19,430 nucleotides of DNA from JBJXGC01 sp046154545 (GTDB taxonomy: Bacteria > Chloroflexota > Dehalococcoidia > Tepidiformales > Tepidiformaceae). The stretch is taken from NCBI GenBank assembly GCA_046154545.1, contig JBJXGC010000042.1, positions 1 to 19,430 on the forward strand. The letters run 5' to 3'. A program made the translations under genes and the position numbers. Within the stretch, counting starts at the first letter, position 1, and each line of letters begins with the position of its first letter. Positions 7,588 through 14,489 of the stretch are shown piece after piece. A model generated the notes under the pieces. It worked only from the letters and a program-made list of their open reading frames with translations, made no database searches and was not told the origin of the DNA.

Positions 7588-8496
7588 ATGACGGCATCCG
7601 CACGACCGGCTCCGACTCCCTTCATCGACCTCAACGAGGTCCTCGCCGAGCTTGTGGGCGGGACGCAGGCGCTGCTTGGCGCCAACTTCGTCGGCGCCTA
7701 CCTGCAGGGCTCCTTCGCCTTGGGTGACGGCGACGAGTACAGCGATGTCGATTTCATCATCGTCACCCACGACGACCTCCCGGACTCCTCGGTGCCCGCT
7801 CTCGATGCCATGCACCAGGCGGTCCACGCACTCCCCTGCACCTGGGCTCAACACCTCGAAGGCTCGTACGCCCCCGCCGGGATACTCCGGTCGCTCGCCG
7901 GGGCGCCCCGCGAAGTCCCGGGCGCGCCACGTCCACCCGGGTGGATCGACCCGATGATCGGCGGCCGCCCGGCCCTGCATTACCCCCTTCTCTACCTCAA
8001 CAACGGCGCGCGTTGTCTCGTGCGCTCCGAACATGACAACACACAGGTGATGCGCTGGGTGCTCCGCGAGCGAGGCATCGCCTTGAGCGGCCCGCCCGCG
8101 AGCGAGCTCGTCAATCCGGTGTCGGCGCACGAGCTGTGTGCCGAGGTGCGTGACATGATGCGCTCATTTGGACACTCACTCCTCGATGGAGAGGTGACGC
8201 TGGACGCCCTCTGGCTCCAGGGTTTCACGGTCCTTTTCTTTTGCCGCATCCTCCAGTCGCTGGCGACCGCAGCCATCCCCTCGAAGCCGGCGGCGATGCG
8301 CTGGGCGAAGGCGCACCTGGACCCGGAGTGGCACGGGTTGATAGACCGCGCCTGGGAGGGGCGCGCTCGCTATCCCCGGGGCCGCGGTGCGCCCGAGGCG
8401 CACGCCGCTCTCTCGCCCCCGCCCGGTGAGGTCGCGCTCACGCTGGAGTTCGTGCGCTACGCGCTCGATATGGACGCTCGCATCGCGCACGGCTGA
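7588..8496 (+). CDS. Second ANT-like nucleotidyltransferase
   Basis: This 302-residue paralogue of the protein at 4648-5454 has the same order of motifs: LQGSFALGDGDEYSDVDFIIV with G41-S42, D53 and D55, a third acidic residue E91 in HLEGSYAP, the C-terminal FCRIL...PSKPAAMRWA block, and a near-identical tail (LEFVRYAL...IAHG against VEFVRFAN...SAHG). It therefore probably transfers a nucleotidyl group to a small hydroxyl-bearing molecule; the acceptor is unknown. The frame is open back to 7474, but ATG 7588 is preferred because a -10 (TAGGCT) ends 7 nt upstream and the conserved domain begins soon after. It converges on the PIN toxin with a 20-nt gap. Confidence 0.75.
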   Translation: MTASARPAPTPFIDLNEVLAELVGGTQALLGANFVGAYLQGSFALGDGDEYSDVDFIIVTHDDLPDSSVPALDAMHQAVHALPCTWAQHLEGSYAPAGILRSLAGAPREVPGAPRPPGWIDPMIGGRPALHYPLLYLNNGARCLVRSEHDNTQVMRWVLRERGIALSGPPASELVNPVSAHELCAEVRDMMRSFGHSLLDGEVTLDALWLQGFTVLFFCRILQSLATAAIPSKPAAMRWAKAHLDPEWHGLIDRAWEGRARYPRGRGAPEAHAALSPPPGEVALTLEFVRYALDMDARIAHG

Positions 8497-8516
8497 CGGA
8501 CTCCGCCACGCACTGG

Positions 8517-8912
8517 TTACCCCCGGATCCAGTCCTCGAGGACGAGGCCGGGCACGCGGTCGAAATGGCGGCGGTTGCCGGTCACCAGCGTGGCGTTGTT
8601 GGCGAGGCAGATGGCGGCGATCAAGAGATCGGCGTCCGCAAGACGCTGACCTTGCTGCTCGAGTGACGCCTTCAAGTCGCCGAACACTCGAGCCGAGGAT
8701 AGATTCAGGCCGATCACCTCGATCGACTCGAGGAAACGGACGACGCGGTCATGTTCGAGTTCGGGTGCGGTGGACTTCGAAGCCCCGTAGTGAAGCTCGG
8801 CTGCCGATACGATCGTGGTAGCCATGCGCCCGGTTACGTCGTCCTGCCGTGCCCGGACGCGCGGATTACCTCGAAGCACCTCGACGTCCGTGTCGGTATC
8901 CAGGATTCTCAC
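8517..8912 (-). CDS. vapC: PIN-domain ribonuclease toxin (VapC/FitB type)
   Basis: The 131-residue protein fits VapC-like PIN toxins in length and motifs. The acidic centre is visible as D5 (ILDTDTD), E39 (SAAELHYGA), D93 and D95 (LADADLLIA) and the terminal TGNRRHFDRV with D118. These toxins cut RNA, often initiator tRNA or rRNA, until bound by their antitoxin. The start is GTG at 8912, whose sequence overlaps the antitoxin stop in a 4-nt GTGA junction, so the toxin is made by translational coupling. All catalytic residues look intact, so I expect an active enzyme. Confidence 0.88.
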   Translation of the reverse strand: MRILDTDTDVEVLRGNPRVRARQDDVTGRMATTIVSAAELHYGASKSTAPELEHDRVVRFLESIEVIGLNLSSARVFGDLKASLEQQGQRLADADLLIAAICLANNATLVTGNRRHFDRVPGLVLEDWIRG

Positions 8913-9172
8913 AACTCGACGTCACGACCGTACGTGCGGGCTGCGTAGATTGCATCGACGTCCCAGTCGAAGACGCCCTTCGCGCTTTCGGCGAGTTCAT
9001 CCCAGATACGCCGGGTCCTTTCCCGTTCTTCCGGCGTCCGGTAGTCCTTGCGCAGAGCCGTGTCGAGGACGGTAATCGCCTCGGCGCTGAGGCTGCGCCG
9101 CTGCGCCTTGGCGCGCGCGCGGAGCCGTTCGAGGAGGTCGGGCGGGATGTCCTTCAACGTAAGCGATGCCAT
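8909..9172 (-). CDS. Ribbon-helix-helix antitoxin (FitA/VapB-like)
   Basis: This 87-residue protein begins ASLTLKDIPPDLLERLRARAKAQRRSLSAEA, a typical FitA-like ribbon-helix-helix DNA-binding domain (residues 2-36). The C-terminal part (RRIWDELAESAKGVFDWDVDAIYAARTYG) should wrap the PIN toxin. It would repress its own promoter as a dimer or toxin complex. The frame is open back to 9208, but ATG 9172 is chosen because it starts the conserved domain and is placed 6 nt after a -10-like CATACT. The stop overlaps the toxin start by 4 nt. Confidence 0.85.
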   Translation of the reverse strand: MASLTLKDIPPDLLERLRARAKAQRRSLSAEAITVLDTALRKDYRTPEERERTRRIWDELAESAKGVFDWDVDAIYAARTYGRDVEL

Positions 9173-9178
9173 GACACC

Positions 9179-9208
9179 AGTATGGTGCCGGATTGGTGGC
9201 GCCCGCAA
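9179..9208 (-). promoter_or_regulatory. Leaderless promoter of the toxin-antitoxin operon
   Basis: On the minus strand TTGCGG (9208-9203), an 18-nt spacer and CATACT (9184-9179) precede ATG 9172 by 6 nt. The same TTGCGG hexamer occurs upstream of the PPOX-like gene at 10883. There is no clear ribosome binding site, so a leaderless mRNA is likely. I see no obvious antitoxin operator palindrome. Confidence 0.45.
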
Positions 9209-9232
9209 CGGTTTCTTCCTCCCGGGCCGGGC

Positions 9233-10483
9233 CTACCCCTGGCGGTAGCTGAGCAGCCGTTCGACGTCGAAATTGAAGAACTTCGCCGCGTTCAGGCCGA
9301 GCACCTTCGTGCGCTCCTCGTCCGTGAGTTCGCCCATGTGGCGCTCGATCGCCTGCTCGCTGTGGGGCCAGCTGCCTTCGTGGTGGGGGTAGTCGTTCGC
9401 CCACATGAAGTTGTCGCTGAGGTTGTAGTCGCGCATCAGGTCGATGCCCGGCGGGTCTTCCTGGAAGCTGGCCGCGGCGTGCTTGCGGTAGAACTCGCTC
9501 GGCAGCATGGAGAGCTTGGGGAAGACCCAGAAGTGATGGTGCTCGTACGCCTCGTCCATCGCCCGCAGCATCCACGGGATCCAGCCGATGCCCGCTTCGA
9601 TGCTGGCGAAGCGGAGCCCGGGGAAGCGGTCGAGAATACCGGACGAGCAGAGATGGACGATCGGCTCGGCCGTCGGCGCGAGGCTGTGGATGACGTAGTT
9701 GATGATCGCCCCGCCCGCTCCTTTGGCCCCGCGCGGGTCCTTACCCGTCGAGACGTGGAAGGTGAATGGCATGTTCGAGTCCTGGATGCAGGCCCAGAGC
9801 CGGTCGTACTCGGGGTCGTTGTAGTTCGGGTCGGAGGAGCCGCCGGGGCCCCAGGTCGGCTTGCAGGGGAGGCTCAGCCCGCGGAAGCCGAGCTTCGCCG
9901 TGCGCTCGATCTCGGCGACGGCGCTGTCGATGTCACCCGTGTTTACGGCGGCGAGGGGCGAAAGGCGGTCGTAGTACGGCCCGAACGTCTCCCAGCACCA
10001 GTCGTTATAGACACGGCACTGCGCCTGGCTGAAGAGTGCGTCGGGCGTTGCCCACATGCTCAGGCCGCGGTTAGGGAAGATGACCTCAGCGTCGATGCCG
10101 TCGCGGGCGTGGTCGCGGAGCCGCTCCTCAGGGTCGGCCTTCCCCACCTTGGAGCGCTCCAGGTCTTCGCCTTCCATCTTGAGGTCGCGCAGCTTCATCG
10201 GGTGGTGGCCTTCCGTGATCGACCACTTCACCCCTTGCGCATCGACTTCGATCCGGGGAAGACGGTGCCGGTACTTCTCGTCGATCCGTTCGACCCAGAG
10301 GTTCGGTGGCTCCACGACATGGCAGTCGGCGGAGACCATGAGGTACTTGTTGCGCGCCCCGGGGGTGGCCACGGTCTGCCAGCCGGCGTGGCCGGGGGTC
10401 GCGTAGCGGTGGGCGTTCGAGGCGATGCTGCGCTCCAGGGGGGAGGCGCTGGCGCTGGGCGGGCTCTTTTCAATCGTGCTCAT
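9233..10483 (-). CDS. Second amidohydrolase-2 family metal-dependent hydrolase
   Basis: This 416-residue TIM-barrel protein belongs to the same family as 6351-7508. Metal-binding residues are D53-x-H55 (SADCHVVEPPNLW), H243 (TFHVSTG) and D364 in WANDYPHHEG. E296 (IEAG) replaces the ACMSD catalytic histidine. Compared with the first copy it has a longer N-terminal tail (about 45 residues rich in Ser, Ala and Pro) and insertions, so it probably acts on another substrate. The open frame continues to 10561, but ATG 10483 has GAGG just upstream and a good -10 (TACAAT) at 10512-10517. It is upstream of the toxin-antitoxin pair on the same strand but its stop is 60 nt before the antitoxin start. Confidence 0.85.
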   Translation of the reverse strand: MSTIEKSPPSASASPLERSIASNAHRYATPGHAGWQTVATPGARNKYLMVSADCHVVEPPNLWVERIDEKYRHRLPRIEVDAQGVKWSITEGHHPMKLRDLKMEGEDLERSKVGKADPEERLRDHARDGIDAEVIFPNRGLSMWATPDALFSQAQCRVYNDWCWETFGPYYDRLSPLAAVNTGDIDSAVAEIERTAKLGFRGLSLPCKPTWGPGGSSDPNYNDPEYDRLWACIQDSNMPFTFHVSTGKDPRGAKGAGGAIINYVIHSLAPTAEPIVHLCSSGILDRFPGLRFASIEAGIGWIPWMLRAMDEAYEHHHFWVFPKLSMLPSEFYRKHAAASFQEDPPGIDLMRDYNLSDNFMWANDYPHHEGSWPHSEQAIERHMGELTDEERTKVLGLNAAKFFNFDVERLLSYRQG

Positions 10484-10511
10484 GGTTCCTCGCCGGGGTA
10501 CAGATGGCCGC

Positions 10512-10568
10512 ATTGTACGGTGCGGCTGGGGGCCATGCACCCCAGAGGTAGCTCTGCACATTTTGCAG
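10512..10568 (-). promoter_or_regulatory. Promoter region with two inverted repeats before the second amidohydrolase
   Basis: TACAAT (10517-10512, minus strand) is a near-consensus -10, with transcription starting around 10505 and a leader of about 20 nt. Just upstream are two inverted repeats: CTGGGG (10526-10531) with CCCCAG (10540-10545), covering the -35 position, and CTGCA-CATTT-TGCAG (10554-10568). No good -35 is present, which suits an activator- or repressor-controlled promoter; that is inference. Confidence 0.45.
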
Positions 10569-10793
10569 GACGTTTACGCCGTCCACGTCGGCGCTTCACG
10601 AGCGGGCGCTACGGTAGTTCTACGGAGATGGGGTTGTCGTAGACATTCTTCCCCGCCACAAACCGCGAAAGCGGCCGCTGCGGCAACACCATCTCGCAGA
10701 TCTTCCGCCCGGGCTGGTCAGCCTGGGTGGGCCAACATCGGAACGAACGGCTTCAACCACCTCTCCCTACCTCTCCAAGAAGCCGCACCATAA
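10569..10793. other. Gene-poor stretch, no supported gene
   Basis: I see no supported gene here. A minus-strand frame from ATG 10692 to TAG 10609 (27 residues, ending VYDNPISVELP) reads rather like a protein C-terminus, and the open frame continues upstream for 17 more codons to a stop. I do not recognise it; it could be a gene remnant or chance. A small CCGC-GAAA-GCGG hairpin with a GNRA loop lies at 10663-10674. No tRNA, tmRNA, SRP or RNase P RNA signature is visible. Confidence 0.25.
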
Positions 10794-10822
10794 CGAAAGC
10801 CCCCGTCGATCGGGGGCTTTCG
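10794..10822 (+). terminator. Strong terminator-like hairpin with no obvious upstream gene
   Basis: CGAAAGCCCCCG (10794-10805) and CGGGGGCTTTCG (10811-10822) form a perfect 12-bp stem with a 5-nt loop. The arms contain AAAG/CTTT and the plus strand continues CATTT, so termination in the plus direction is plausible. No annotated gene ends just before it on either strand: the genes around it point away from it. Confidence 0.5.
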
Positions 10823-10848
10823 CATTTCCCGGGTGTAAGCGGCGCCAC

Positions 10849-10876
10849 TTGCGGGTGGGAGCGAGAGCCGTACGCT
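10849..10876 (+). promoter_or_regulatory. Leaderless promoter of the PPOX-like gene
   Basis: TTGCGG (10849-10854), a 16-nt spacer and TACGCT (10871-10876) are followed after 6 nt by ATG 10883. No Shine-Dalgarno sequence exists, so translation most likely starts at the mRNA 5' end. The TACGCT hexamer and 6-nt distance recur exactly at the gene starting at 17011. Confidence 0.5.
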
Positions 10877-10882
10877 CCGGCC

Positions 10883-11326
10883 ATGGGATTCCGAGACTTT
10901 GACCGCCACGAAATCGAACGCGTCCTCACCGAGGAACGTGTCGTCCGCATCGCCTTCGCTGCCAACGGCGAGCTGTACGTGGTGCCTGTGTTCTACGTTT
11001 GGCACGAAGACGCCCTTTGTGGACTGACCACCCCGGGCCGCAAGACGGCGATGGCCGCGGCCGCGGGCCACGTCGCCTTCCAGGTCGATTCGACGGCCGC
11101 CACGGGGCACTTTACCTGGTCCAGCGTCGGCGGTGAGGGCGAATGGTCGGTGGTGAAGGACCCGGCCGAGTTCACCCCGTTCGCCATGGCGATGCGCCAG
11201 AAGCTCGCCGACGCGCCCGAATGGGCCTCGCGGGAGCTGAACGCCCGCTTCGCGGAGAAGGGCATGGTGCCCTTTCGCATCCGCCCAACAATGCTGTTCG
11301 GACGTGCCCACGCTGAGGGCTCGTGA
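10883..11326 (+). CDS. Pyridoxamine 5'-phosphate oxidase-related flavin-binding protein
   Basis: The 147-residue protein shows the split-barrel PPOX-like fold: LTEERVVRIAFAANGELYVVPVFYVWHEDALCGLTTPGRK matches the usual 'R..RIAF...G.P.VVPV.Y' start and flavin-phosphate loop, followed by VAFQVD and WSSVGGEGEW. Such proteins bind FMN, F420 or sometimes haem; the cofactor cannot be decided here. The frame is open back to 10727, but ATG 10883 starts the conserved domain and sits 6 nt after a -10. It is followed 109 nt later by the glutaminase, which has its own promoter, so it appears to be a single-gene unit. Confidence 0.75.
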   Translation: MGFRDFDRHEIERVLTEERVVRIAFAANGELYVVPVFYVWHEDALCGLTTPGRKTAMAAAAGHVAFQVDSTAATGHFTWSSVGGEGEWSVVKDPAEFTPFAMAMRQKLADAPEWASRELNARFAEKGMVPFRIRPTMLFGRAHAEGS

Positions 11327-11419
11327 CCGCCCTGCCGTCTTCGGTTGCCCGGGCGCGTTTCGGACAGATGAACGCGACGTGAAGTTTCCATGTCGGAGAA
11401 CGCACTGGCGTCCCTGACG

Positions 11420-11428
11420 TGCTAGAAA
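11420..11428 (+). promoter_or_regulatory. Extended -10 of the glutaminase promoter
   Basis: TGC-TAGAAA (11420-11428) is an extended -10 element ending 7 nt before ATG 11436; no Shine-Dalgarno sequence precedes that start, pointing to a leaderless mRNA. Farther upstream CGCGTT (11354-11359) and AACGCG (11371-11376) form a 6-bp inverted repeat of unknown role. Confidence 0.45.
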
Positions 11429-11435
11429 GTCCTCT

Positions 11436-13259
11436 ATGGCCCGAAGTCCGGTGCTTCTCCTGCTCGAACGGCTGCACGAACGGTTCCGCGACCTCGAAGA
11501 TGGGGCGCCCGCCTCCTACATCCCTGAACTCGCGCTCGCGAACCCGGCCCACTTCGGCATCTCCATCGCGACAGTCGATGGCACGGTCTACAGCGTCGGA
11601 GACGCCGCCGTGCCCTTCACCATCCAATCGATGTCGAAGCCATTGGTCTATGGACTGGCCCTGGACGACAACGGCGAAGCGTTCGTCAGCGGCAAGGTTG
11701 GCGTCGAACCCAGTGGCGAGGCGTTCAACGCCATCAGCCTCGAAGCCGGGACGGGCCGCCCGCGCAACCCGATGATCAACGCCGGGGCCATCGCCATGAG
11801 TTCGCTCGTGGCGGGCGGCTCCCCTACCGAGCAGTTCACCCGGACGGTCGAAATGCTCTCCCGCTACGCCGGGCGCCAGCTCGGCGTCGATGAAGCCGTC
11901 TTCCGTTCCGAGAAAGACACAGGCCATCGCAACCGCGCGATTGGCCACCTCCTTCGCAATGCCGGGATCATCGATGGCGACATCGACGCAGTCTGTGACC
12001 GCTACTTCCGCCAGTGTGCGGTGCAGGTGACCTGCGCTGACCTCGCGACCATCGGCGCCACCCTCGCCAACGGCGGCCACAACCCGCTCACCGGCGAGCG
12101 CGCGGTCAGCCGGGTAGGCGTTGACGCGATCATCAGCATCATGAGCAGCTGTGGGATGTACGACTTCGCCGGCGCCTGGGTCTCCCGGGTTGGTTTGCCG
12201 GCGAAGAGCGGTGTCGGCGGGGGCATCATCGCCGTCCTGCCCGGTCAGTTGGGGATCGGGGTCTTCGCTCCCCCGCTCGATGCGACGGGCAACAGCGTCC
12301 GCGGCGTGGCGGTCTGCGAAGCGTTGTCGCGCGAATTCGCCCTCGGCGTCCACCGGCCGCCCCTCAACGTTGGCTCCGCAATCCGCGCCTCATACACCCT
12401 CAGCGAGAAGCGTTCGAAGTGCCGCCGCACGGACGAGGACGCCGCCCGGCTTGACGCCGCTGGCCCGAGCGTCGTCATCATCGAGGCCCAGGGTTCGATC
12501 GTCTTGAGCACGGCCGAGGCGCTTATTCGCGTAGCCCTCAAGGAGGCGCCGGCCGGCGGCACGCTCATCATCGACTTCCGGCGCGTCGTCGCCGCGGAGC
12601 CCGGGGCCGCCAGGCTCTTCGGGACCCTCGCCCGCGAACTCCGGGACGATGGCGTTGCGTTCGCCGTTTCAGGCCTCGAGTCGTACGCCGACTGGTCGGC
12701 TGCGCTCCGTGAGGAAGCCTGCGATGCGCCGCTCAGCCCCGGGGGCTGCTACCTCGACCTCGATGCCGCTCTCGAAGCGTGCGAAGAGTCCATCCTCGGC
12801 GCCGATGGGACGGCAGCCTGCCTGCTTTCCGTGAGTGACCATCCCGTTCTGCAGGCCCTTCCTCCGGCTGAGGCGGCGACGCTGCTCGAGATGGCGGAGT
12901 ACGTTCACTATCTTGCGGGGGACCGCATCATTCGCCACGGTGACGCCAGCGACGCCGTCTTCCTGATCCTCTCCGGCGCGGCCACCGTCAGCGTCCCACG
13001 CCAGGGAGGCTGCGCCCACCGCATAACAACCCTGGGCCACGGCACGACGTTCGGCGAGATGGCGCTCATGGACAACGGCCCCCGTTCCGCTGACGTGCAT
13101 GCACTGACGGACGTGACCTGCCTGGCGGTCCCACTCCAGCGCCTGGCCTGCGACCCCGCCCTGGCCACCCTGCGGCTGCACATGGTCGAGTTCCTCGCCC
13201 AGGAGCTTGCCGAGCGGCTGCGGCGGGCGAACGCGGAGATCCAGGCGCTCACCCGGTAG
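11436..13259 (+). CDS. glsA: Glutaminase A fused to STAS and cyclic-nucleotide-binding domains
   Basis: Residues 20-320 are a serine-dependent glutaminase converting glutamine to glutamate and ammonia. The active-site set is present: S65 and K68 in QSMSK, N115 in NPMINAGAI, E159 and N166 in RSEKDTGHRNRAI, Y190 in YFRQC, Y242 in CGMYDFAG, and the SGVGGGI loop. Residues about 345-455 form a STAS domain, and about 470-590 a cNMP-binding domain with the phosphate-binding cassette FGEMALMDNGPRSA (E541, R550, S551). Bacterial glutaminases alone are about 300-310 residues, so the C-terminal half is an added regulatory module, probably sensing cAMP or a related nucleotide. In the STAS domain the usual D-S/T phosphorylation site reads E388-P389, so phosphorylation there is unlikely. 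ATG 11436 follows an extended -10. It converges on the MBL gene. Confidence 0.93.
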   Translation: MARSPVLLLLERLHERFRDLEDGAPASYIPELALANPAHFGISIATVDGTVYSVGDAAVPFTIQSMSKPLVYGLALDDNGEAFVSGKVGVEPSGEAFNAISLEAGTGRPRNPMINAGAIAMSSLVAGGSPTEQFTRTVEMLSRYAGRQLGVDEAVFRSEKDTGHRNRAIGHLLRNAGIIDGDIDAVCDRYFRQCAVQVTCADLATIGATLANGGHNPLTGERAVSRVGVDAIISIMSSCGMYDFAGAWVSRVGLPAKSGVGGGIIAVLPGQLGIGVFAPPLDATGNSVRGVAVCEALSREFALGVHRPPLNVGSAIRASYTLSEKRSKCRRTDEDAARLDAAGPSVVIIEAQGSIVLSTAEALIRVALKEAPAGGTLIIDFRRVVAAEPGAARLFGTLARELRDDGVAFAVSGLESYADWSAALREEACDAPLSPGGCYLDLDAALEACEESILGADGTAACLLSVSDHPVLQALPPAEAATLLEMAEYVHYLAGDRIIRHGDASDAVFLILSGAATVSVPRQGGCAHRITTLGHGTTFGEMALMDNGPRSADVHALTDVTCLAVPLQRLACDPALATLRLHMVEFLAQELAERLRRANAEIQALTR

Positions 13260-13287
13260 GCGGCAACCCGGCCCGAGCCGCCCGGCC

Positions 13288-14328
13288 TCAGACTGGCAGC
13301 CAGAAGACCGACGGGCCACGCATCACTTTGCTCAGCTTGCCCTGTTCGTACAGGTACTCGAGGTGGGCGAGCGTCTCCCCGACGGCCGCCCGCTGCATGA
13401 ACGGCTCGAAGTCCGTGAGCATGCCCGTCGCCCACTTCACCCGGCCGGCCACTTCCCAGCCGGTCGACCCGCCGCTGTCCACGCACTTCTGCATCTCCGC
13501 CAGCCGCTGCTCGTGGTGCACTTCGATCTCGCGCAGGCGCTTCTTCAGGTCCTTCGTCTCGAACTCGTGGGCGGGGAGCACGTACTCCACGTCCAGGTGC
13601 TCCAGGAGGACGAGCGACCGCATGTAGTCGCCCAGCGGGCTGCCGTGCGTCTGCGTGTTGATCGAAACGTTGGGCGTGATCGTCGGGAGCACATGGTCGC
13701 CCGTGAACAGCACCTTGCGGTTCGGTTCGTAGAGGCACATATGCCCGGGCGAATGGCCCGGCGTCCAGATCACCTGGAAGTAGAACTCGCCCACCTTCAG
13801 CGTCTCGCCGCCCTTGAACTCGCGGTCGGCGGGCACAGGCGAGACCCGGTCCAGCATGTTCATCGAACCCATCGCGAGGCCGGAGGTGTCGATCGGCGGG
13901 ACGCCGTTGAGCGCCATGAACTTGCCCATGTCCTCGGTCAGGCCCTTGGGCGCGAGGTAGCGGCTGTGCACCACCTTGGCGTCCTCCTCATGGATGAGCA
14001 CCTCGCAGTCCGTCATCCGCTTCAGCCGCCCGGACATGCCGTAGTGGTCGGGGTGGACGTGGGTGATGAAGAGCTGCTGGATCTCGGTCGGGTGGGAGCC
14101 GTGCTCCTGCATCCCGATTTCGAGGGCGGCGTAGGCGTCGTCCGTGTTCCAGCCGCAGTCGATGAGCATGGTGTCGCCGCCGGACTTCACCATGTAGGGG
14201 AGGACGTAGGGGAGCCCCTTGGTGACGCGCGGCGCCTTCTCGAGCTCCTGGCGCAGCTCCTTCGCCTTTTCGAAGGTGAACTGGGGGAAGGGGGTCAGGA
14301 GCTGGTAGATGCCGTCAAAGATCTTCAC
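13288..14328 (-). CDS. Metallo-beta-lactamase-fold hydrolase
   Basis: This 346-residue cytoplasmic protein has the complete MBL metal site: H90-x-H92-x-D94-H95 (THVHPDHYG), TPGHSPGH around 189-196, D211 in FTGDH and H254 in LPAHE. Such enzymes hydrolyse thioesters, lactones or esters; the layout resembles glyoxalase II-like and acyl-thioester hydrolases. Residues after about 260 form a helical extension (KKRLREIEVHHEQRLAEM...) with the winged-helix-like tail often seen in this subgroup. The GTG start at 14328 has no RBS but a -10 (TATGCT) ends 6 nt upstream, with a palindrome in the promoter spacer. No neighbour on the same strand is close enough to call an operon. The substrate is unknown. 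Confidence 0.88.
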   Translation of the reverse strand: MKIFDGIYQLLTPFPQFTFEKAKELRQELEKAPRVTKGLPYVLPYMVKSGGDTMLIDCGWNTDDAYAALEIGMQEHGSHPTEIQQLFITHVHPDHYGMSGRLKRMTDCEVLIHEEDAKVVHSRYLAPKGLTEDMGKFMALNGVPPIDTSGLAMGSMNMLDRVSPVPADREFKGGETLKVGEFYFQVIWTPGHSPGHMCLYEPNRKVLFTGDHVLPTITPNVSINTQTHGSPLGDYMRSLVLLEHLDVEYVLPAHEFETKDLKKRLREIEVHHEQRLAEMQKCVDSGGSTGWEVAGRVKWATGMLTDFEPFMQRAAVGETLAHLEYLYEQGKLSKVMRGPSVFWLPV

Positions 14329-14334
14329 GTCCGG

Positions 14335-14364
14335 AGCATACCGTTAGGCTCAGGCTAACGGCAA
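14335..14364 (-). promoter_or_regulatory. Leaderless promoter with palindromic operator candidate (MBL gene)
   Basis: On the minus strand TTGCCG (14364-14359), an 18-nt spacer and TATGCT (14340-14335) precede GTG 14328 by 6 nt. The spacer holds a perfect inverted repeat: CCGTTAG (14341-14347) and CTAACGG (14355-14361) with a 7-nt centre. A dimeric repressor bound there would cover the -35 to -10 region. The operator role is inferred from position and symmetry. Confidence 0.55.
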
Positions 14365-14398
14365 AGAGCTACGGGGCGAACGGCACTAGGAGTCGCGC

Positions 14399-14463
14399 CC
14401 CTCCGTGGGCGCGGGTGGCGTTGGAAGTTGGAGCTGTCCGCTGCCTGTCGCCCCCACGGAGGG
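14399..14463. repeat. Long stem-loop with 11-bp perfect arms
   Basis: CCCTCCGTGGG (14399-14409) and CCCACGGAGGG (14453-14463) are perfect reverse complements 43 nt apart; an inner GGCG...CGCC pair can extend the structure. It lies in the 161-nt intergenic region between the MBL gene start and the end of the membrane protein gene, 26 nt past the stop of the latter on the minus strand. There is no T-tract, so it is either an RNA stability/termination structure or a small mobile repeat. Confidence 0.55.
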
Positions 14464-14489
14464 CGTCCTGGTAGCCATCCCGGCCCGGC

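Noticed and set aside
8849..10642. 597-codon open frame on the plus strand
   Set aside because: Antisense to the antitoxin and the second amidohydrolase; composition is a codon-phase mirror, no domain.
10609..10692. 27-codon minus-strand ORF ending VYDNPISVELP
   Set aside because: It reads like a protein end but has a poor RBS, no recognisable family and no coupled gene; kept only as a note.
10740..10790. Possible tRNA 3' end (ACCA before the hairpin)
   Set aside because: No T-arm GGTTCGA motif, acceptor pairing or anticodon arm can be drawn upstream.
11172..12353. 393-codon open frame on the minus strand
   Set aside because: Antisense to the PPOX-like protein and the glutaminase; no motif.
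13207..14358. 383-codon open frame on the plus strand
   Set aside because: Antisense to the MBL hydrolase with its complete metal site.
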